Source: JBCBAP01 sp038532435 (GTDB taxonomy: Bacteria; Pseudomonadota; Alphaproteobacteria; Rhodobacterales; Rhodobacteraceae). From it: 26,763 bases of DNA. A program made the position numbers and the translations under genes. This document shows positions 23,121-26,763 of this stretch, piece by piece (the stretch's first letter is position 1; every line of letters starts with the position of its first letter). The notes under the pieces are model-generated. The model made no database searches. It saw only the letters and a program-made list of their open reading frames with translations, and was not told where the DNA came from. The stretch covers positions 1-26,763 of the forward strand of contig JBCBAP010000050.1 in the NCBI GenBank assembly GCA_038532435.1, in the 5' to 3' direction.

Positions 23121-24065
23121 CTAAGGTGCCGCCGGGGCCGTCACCTCGTCCCTGCCGTCGCGTGTGTCCGGGGGAACCGTGACTGCACTGGCAACGGGAC
23201 GGGCGCCGGACATTCGAGCAGAGGCATCAAGATGCTCCGCAAACCACGCAAAGAGCGTAGCGGCGTCCCCGGTCTCCGGCGCGCCGGGGGTGTCGAGCGC
23301 GATCTTGGTGGGCGCCCAGACGCACCGCAGCCCCTCGCCGAGCGCCCAGTCAAGCTCGGTCCGGGAGGCGACAACGCAAAACCGCGGATCGTCCCCAGCG
23401 AACCGCCACGCCGCAATCTCCTGCTGCAGAAGTGCCACGCGGCGGGCGGGATCGTCTGCCGCTCCTGCACCATCCGGCCCCGTGTCGAGGCATACCACGA
23501 CGGGGCAGTTCAGCGCCGCGATCCGTTTCCGCCAAGGCGCGGGCTCCGCGTCCGCCGGGACCAGGATCAGGCAAGGTTTCGGGTGCACGTCGGGCGGGTC
23601 TTCTGCGGCGGCGGTCGCGACCGGCCTCAGAGGTTGGGCCGCATCGGCAACCCGGCTTCGCACGATTTCGACGCCCAGCGCGCCGGGGATGCGGTCAAGC
23701 TTCTCAATCCGCAGAAACACCCGGTGGGCGCGCGGATCGATCAGGCAACGCTCCGCGATCCGTTCTGCCAGGGTCTCCAGCAGATTGATCCGTTCCGCAG
23801 CCAGAACGGCTGCAATGCCCTGAATGATCGTGTCGTAGGACAGGACCTGATCCACGTCATCGCCCACTGCGGCGGCGTGGGGAGAAACCTCCAGCACTAC
23901 GTTGAACCGCACCCGCTGGGTCACGCCACGCTCGGAGGTGAAAGCGCCGATCTCAACTTCCCGCACGTAGTCCCTCACGGAGATGCGGTCGCGCAGATCC
24001 GTCCCCGCCGTTGCGGCAGCGCGGGCGAGCGGATGCCCGAAGGCAAGCGTCGTTTCGTCGGTCAT
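23121..24065 (-). CDS. folB: Dihydroneopterin aldolase with long C-terminal extension
   Basis: 314 aa. The FolB domain (about 22-140) is recognisable from VRDYVREVEIGAFTSERG, the SYDTIIQGI segment, NLLETLAERIAERC and IEKLDRIPGALGVEIVR; FolB cleaves dihydroneopterin to hydroxymethyl-dihydropterin and glycolaldehyde. Ordinary FolB is about 120 aa. The extra 170 residues (about 145-314) include a Rossmann-like PCLILVPADAEP and a PVVVCLDTG strand, and I recognise no domain there. The ATG at 24065 follows GGAGGGG. First gene of the operon, divergent from nadA. Confidence 0.85.
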   Translation of the reverse strand: MTDETTLAFGHPLARAAATAGTDLRDRISVRDYVREVEIGAFTSERGVTQRVRFNVVLEVSPHAAAVGDDVDQVLSYDTIIQGIAAVLAAERINLLETLAERIAERCLIDPRAHRVFLRIEKLDRIPGALGVEIVRSRVADAAQPLRPVATAAAEDPPDVHPKPCLILVPADAEPAPWRKRIAALNCPVVVCLDTGPDGAGAADDPARRVALLQQEIAAWRFAGDDPRFCVVASRTELDWALGEGLRCVWAPTKIALDTPGAPETGDAATLFAWFAEHLDASARMSGARPVASAVTVPPDTRDGRDEVTAPAAP

Positions 24066-24088
24066 GCACCCCTCCTCATTCTGTTCGC

Positions 24089-24117
24089 GTCGTAGCGCGG
24101 GCCCGACCCGGCGACAA
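24089..24117 (-). promoter_or_regulatory. Possible folB operon promoter
   Basis: On the minus strand TTGTCG (24117..24112) and TACGAC (24094..24089) are separated by 17 bases. Hexamer matches are moderate (four and three of six). It would give a leader of only about 17 bases before folB. Confidence 0.35.
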
Positions 24118-24194
24118 GCTGGTGCGCGGCGCATGGTCGGCGTTTCGCGACGGGGGAGCGATACCGGGTGCGGCTGATGGTCCGCGCAGCTCCC

Positions 24195-24223
24195 TTGACA
24201 ATTGGCGGAGTAATCCTCATTTT
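24195..24223 (+). promoter_or_regulatory. Likely nadA promoter
   Basis: A consensus TTGACA (24195-24200) is followed after 17 bases by CATTTT (24218-24223). It predicts transcription from about 24230, roughly 70 bases before nadA. A second TTGACA at 24252-24257 has no acceptable -10 at normal spacing. Confidence 0.5.
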
Positions 24224-24263
24224 GAGCACTCGCGCGGCTCCACGCGTTTTTTTGACACCGCGA

Positions 24264-24284
24264 TTATGCTCACCTGGAGCATTA
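24264..24284. promoter_or_regulatory. Palindrome before nadA, NadQ-like operator
   Basis: ATGCTC (24266-24271) and GAGCAT (24277-24282) form perfect 6-base arms around ACCTG, about 20 bases before the nadA start and downstream of the predicted transcription start. It resembles, from memory, the operator proposed for NadQ, a regulator of NAD synthesis genes in alphaproteobacteria. A repressor here would block nad operon transcription when NAD precursors are plentiful. The regulator itself is not in the window. Confidence 0.5.
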
Positions 24285-24303
24285 AACCGACGAGGATCCA
24301 GCG

Positions 24304-25368
24304 ATGTTCCTGAACGCCGACACGAAATGGGATGCGGCCCGGGCGGAGCTTGCCTCCCACTACGACCTCTCACCGTCCGAAGGCGCGATGAAGGAAACCG
24401 CGGCGGTTTTCGAGACCGTGAAGCGGGTTATTCCCGCGCCGGACTGGATGACCTACGCACCCTATGTGATCGCGATCAACCGCCTGAAGCGGGAGAAGGA
24501 CGCAGTGATTCTCGCCCACAACTACATGACACCAGAGATCTTTCACGGTGTGGGCGACATCGTGGGGGACAGCCTGCAGCTCGCCATCGCAGCGACCAAG
24601 GTGAACCAGCAGACCATCGTGCAGTGCGGCGTGCACTTCATGGCCGAAACATCGAAGATCCTGAATCCGGCCAAGACGGTGCTGATACCCGACAGCCGCG
24701 CGGGCTGCTCGCTTGCGTCCTCGATCACCGCTGCCGACATCGCGAAGATGCGCGCGGAGTACCCCGGCGCGCCGGTGGTCAGCTACGTCAACACCACCGC
24801 CGAGGTGAAGGCAGCATCCGACATCTGCTGCACCTCCTCCAACGCCGCACGGATCGTGCGGGCACAGGACAGCGACACCGTGATCATGACGCCAGACGGC
24901 TACCTCGCACAGAACGTTGCGCGGGACGTGCCGGAAAAGCGGGTCGTTTACTGGGAGGGCGCGTGCATCGTTCACGAGCAGTTCACCGCGGAGGAACTGC
25001 GCGCCTTCCGCGAGGATCACGAGAACGTCGTGATCATCGCCCACCCCGAGTGCCCGCCAGACGTGATCGCGGAGGCCGATTTCTCCGGCTCGACCGCGGG
25101 CATGATCAACTATGTCCGGACCGAAAAACCGGCGAAGGTCGTCATGGTCACCGAGTGTTCCATGTCCGACAATGTGGCCGCGGAACTGCCGGAGACGGAC
25201 TTCGTCCGCCCCTGCAACATCTGCCCGCACATGAAGCGGATCAGCCTCGAAAACATCCTCTGGGCGCTCCACTCGAAAACCGAGGAAGTCACGGTCGCGG
25301 AGGATTTAATTGAACCGGCGGCCCGCGCGGTGCAGCGTATGATCGATGTGTCCAACGCGGGGAAGTAA
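24304..25368 (+). CDS. nadA: Quinolinate synthase
   Basis: 354 aa iron-sulfur enzyme that condenses iminoaspartate with dihydroxyacetone phosphate to quinolinate. The three cluster cysteines are Cys108 (VQCGVHFMAE), Cys221 (EGACIVHEQF) and Cys307 (CNICPHM), the last two 86 residues apart as in known NadA proteins. Further blocks: AHNYMTPEIF, then GDSLQLA (89-95), and the NTTAEVKAASD motif (163-173). About 26 extra residues separate the first two ligands compared with short NadA forms. The start follows GAGGATCC. A CAP lipoprotein gene follows after 3 bases, then nadB. Confidence 0.96.
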   Translation: MFLNADTKWDAARAELASHYDLSPSEGAMKETAAVFETVKRVIPAPDWMTYAPYVIAINRLKREKDAVILAHNYMTPEIFHGVGDIVGDSLQLAIAATKVNQQTIVQCGVHFMAETSKILNPAKTVLIPDSRAGCSLASSITAADIAKMRAEYPGAPVVSYVNTTAEVKAASDICCTSSNAARIVRAQDSDTVIMTPDGYLAQNVARDVPEKRVVYWEGACIVHEQFTAEELRAFREDHENVVIIAHPECPPDVIAEADFSGSTAGMINYVRTEKPAKVVMVTECSMSDNVAAELPETDFVRPCNICPHMKRISLENILWALHSKTEEVTVAEDLIEPAARAVQRMIDVSNAGK

Positions 25369-25371
25369 TCC

Positions 25372-26025
25372 ATGAAACATGTCGTCTTGATGCTCACAGC
25401 GCTGGCGCTGGCGGGCTGCATCGAGGACCGCCCCTTGCCGGAGCCGGAGGCGGATGCCTGCTCTCCGACTCTTTCCGCAGCCTACAATGCGGAGATTCCG
25501 AACGACGGGAGCCACGATGTGGAACTGCTCGCCGAGGCGTTGCTGGCCTACACCAATGCGGAACGGTGCCGCGCCGGTGTCGGTGAGCTTGCCTTCGACG
25601 ATTTCGCGCTGGAGGCTGCCCAGTCCCATTCGGAGGACATGGCCAGGCTTGGGTTCTTCGACCATCAGAGCCCGGTTGACGGGCGGCGCACGCTCCTCGA
25701 TCGGGTGAACCAGACCGGGGCGACCTATGCGCTCGCCCGGGAAAACATCCTGACCGGGTTCTTCGTCGATTACCGGTCCGGTGTCGAATACCGCACCATC
25801 GACGAGGCGCGCTGTGAGTTCACCTATGGCGGGGCGACCGGGCTGATCCCGCGCCACACCTATGCAACGCTTGCGCGTTCGACGGTTGCCTCATGGAAAG
25901 GGTCCGACGGCCACCGGCGCAACATGCTGGCGGAGGATGTCCGCCGTCACGGTGCGGGGATCGCACCCACGGGCGATGAAGAGCTGTGCGGGAAGTTCAC
26001 GGCGACCCAAGTCCTGCTTCAGTGA
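25372..26025 (+). CDS. CAP-domain (SCP/YkwD-like) lipoprotein
   Basis: 217 aa. The signal peptide ends in LAGC, with Cys16 the predicted lipidated residue, so the protein should sit in the periplasm on a membrane. The CAP fold is shown by HSEDMARLGFFDHQSP (His86, His98), ENI at 124-126 and SDGHRRNMLAED (His181), the metal/cavity residues of bacterial YkwD-like proteins. Cys30, Cys66, Cys148 and Cys206 could form two disulfides. A segment of about 50 residues between ENI and the last motif is longer than usual. Function unknown in bacteria of this type. The start lies 3 bases after the nadA stop, and its TGA overlaps the nadB GTG (GTGA). Confidence 0.88.
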   Translation: MKHVVLMLTALALAGCIEDRPLPEPEADACSPTLSAAYNAEIPNDGSHDVELLAEALLAYTNAERCRAGVGELAFDDFALEAAQSHSEDMARLGFFDHQSPVDGRRTLLDRVNQTGATYALARENILTGFFVDYRSGVEYRTIDEARCEFTYGGATGLIPRHTYATLARSTVASWKGSDGHRRNMLAEDVRRHGAGIAPTGDEELCGKFTATQVLLQ

Positions 26026-26763
26026 CCAGGGAAAGCGCGGTCTCGACCGCCCACGACATCGACGGCGCGCTGATCATCGGCGCGGGCCTCGGGGGCCTGT
26101 TCACAGCGTTGAAGCTCGCCCCCCTTCCATGTGTCGTCCTGTCGCCCGAAGCCTTGGGCGACGGCGCGTCGAGCGCATGGGCCCAGGGCGGCATGGCGGC
26201 GGCTGTAGGCGAGGGCGACACGGCAGAGGCCCATGCGGCCGACACCGTCTCCGCCGGGGCAGGCATCGTGGATGAGGCGGTGGCGCTGATGGTCACCCAG
26301 AACGCCCGGGCGCGCGTGCTCGACCTCCTCAGCTACGGCACGCCTTTCGACCGCAACGCCGACGGCAGCTTCCTCCAGTCGAAGGAAGCAGCCCACTCCA
26401 CGAACCGGGTGATCCGCGTGTCCGGTGACCGGGCCGGGCGGGCGATCATGGACGCGCTGATCCACGCGGCGCGCAACACACCCTCGATCCAGATCCTCGA
26501 GGGCGTCACGGTCGATGACCTCCTGACCCATGAGGGGGCGGTGGTCGGTGCGGTTGCGCGTCAGGTGCTGGACGCCACTGCCGCACCCCTCGTTTTCCGC
26601 GCACCGCACACGGTTCTGGCGACGGGCGGTCTTGGGGGGCTCTACGCGGTGACCACCAATCCAGCGCGCGTGCGCGGCCAGGGCATCGGTATGGCCGCCC
26701 GCGCGGGGGCGGTGATCTCCGATGCGGAGTTCGTGCAGTTCCACCCCACGGGCATGGCGGTCG
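26022..26763 (+). CDS. nadB: L-aspartate oxidase, N-terminal part (runs off window)
   Basis: The first 247 codons of the flavoenzyme that oxidises L-aspartate to iminoaspartate for NadA. A GTG at 26022 overlapping the upstream stop is taken as start; the frame then reads HDIDGALIIGAGLGGLFTAL, an FAD-binding Rossmann motif. ASSAWAQGGMAAAV (about 50-63), the THR-like HSTNRVIRVSGDRAG segment and LATGGLGGLYAVTTNPA followed by FVQFHPTGM are all diagnostic of NadB and close fumarate-reductase relatives. No Shine-Dalgarno is obvious, so translation probably depends on coupling to the CAP gene. No stop appears before the window ends. Confidence 0.93.
   Translation, partial: MTRESAVSTAHDIDGALIIGAGLGGLFTALKLAPLPCVVLSPEALGDGASSAWAQGGMAAAVGEGDTAEAHAADTVSAGAGIVDEAVALMVTQNARARVLDLLSYGTPFDRNADGSFLQSKEAAHSTNRVIRVSGDRAGRAIMDALIHAARNTPSIQILEGVTVDDLLTHEGAVVGAVARQVLDATAAPLVFRAPHTVLATGGLGGLYAVTTNPARVRGQGIGMAARAGAVISDAEFVQFHPTGMAV

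Noticed and set aside
24252..24257. Second TTGACA upstream of nadA as a promoter
   Set aside because: No acceptable -10 hexamer lies 16-19 bases downstream; the first TTGACA has one at 17.

Overview
The window is GC-rich chromosomal DNA from an alphaproteobacterium, most likely Rhodobacterales/Rhodobacteraceae. The reasons are family-level similarity recalled from memory: an alphaproteobacterial-type RNase P RNA, a class I PHA synthase, proteins ending in the VPLPA-CTERM sorting signal common in marine Rhodobacteraceae, acnA divergent from ccmAB, and the glmM-folP-folB grouping. There is no IS element, integrase, phage gene, CRISPR array or tRNA. Most of it is densely packed housekeeping DNA.

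Layout. 1-199: 5' part of rnpB (minus strand, running off the window) with a clear promoter. 249-2925: cytoplasmic AmpD-type amidase, a conserved uncharacterised CxxC protein, rluB and tadA. 3030-5477: nadK (minus) divergent from glyA (plus), which ends in a strong terminator. 5677-7295: a TetR regulator translationally coupled to a GST-like protein, with an operator-like palindrome over the promoter. 7540-10658: solitary class I phaC, a small acidic lipoprotein and argC. 10719-13063: three tandem paralogues of a VPLPA-CTERM surface protein; two are intact and the third is wrecked by two stop codons, two frameshifts and a lost start codon. 13313-14862: an AlaC-type aminotransferase coupled to an RraB-like protein. 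15017-19415: acnA (minus, strong terminator) divergent from ccmA-ccmB, with a 24-bp palindrome between them. 19431-24065: minus-strand operon folB, thioredoxin-like gene, gph, folP, glmM. 24195-26763: nadA, a CAP-domain lipoprotein gene and the 5' part of nadB, behind a palindrome resembling a NAD-synthesis operator.

How the genes work together. NAD metabolism appears twice: nadA and nadB make quinolinate, and nadK makes NADP. Folate and one-carbon metabolism is represented by folB, folP and glyA. Cell-envelope supply comes from glmM and the amidase. RNA maturation is covered by rnpB, rluB and tadA. Carbon flow and storage involve acnA, gph and phaC.

The least ordinary parts are the decaying VPLPA-CTERM array, the CAP lipoprotein inside the nad operon, the palindrome between acnA and ccmA, the roughly 170-residue C-terminal extension of FolB, and a 40-codon frame that exactly bridges ccmA and ccmB but whose codon use argues against it being a gene. 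I found no convincing new defence or mobile system.
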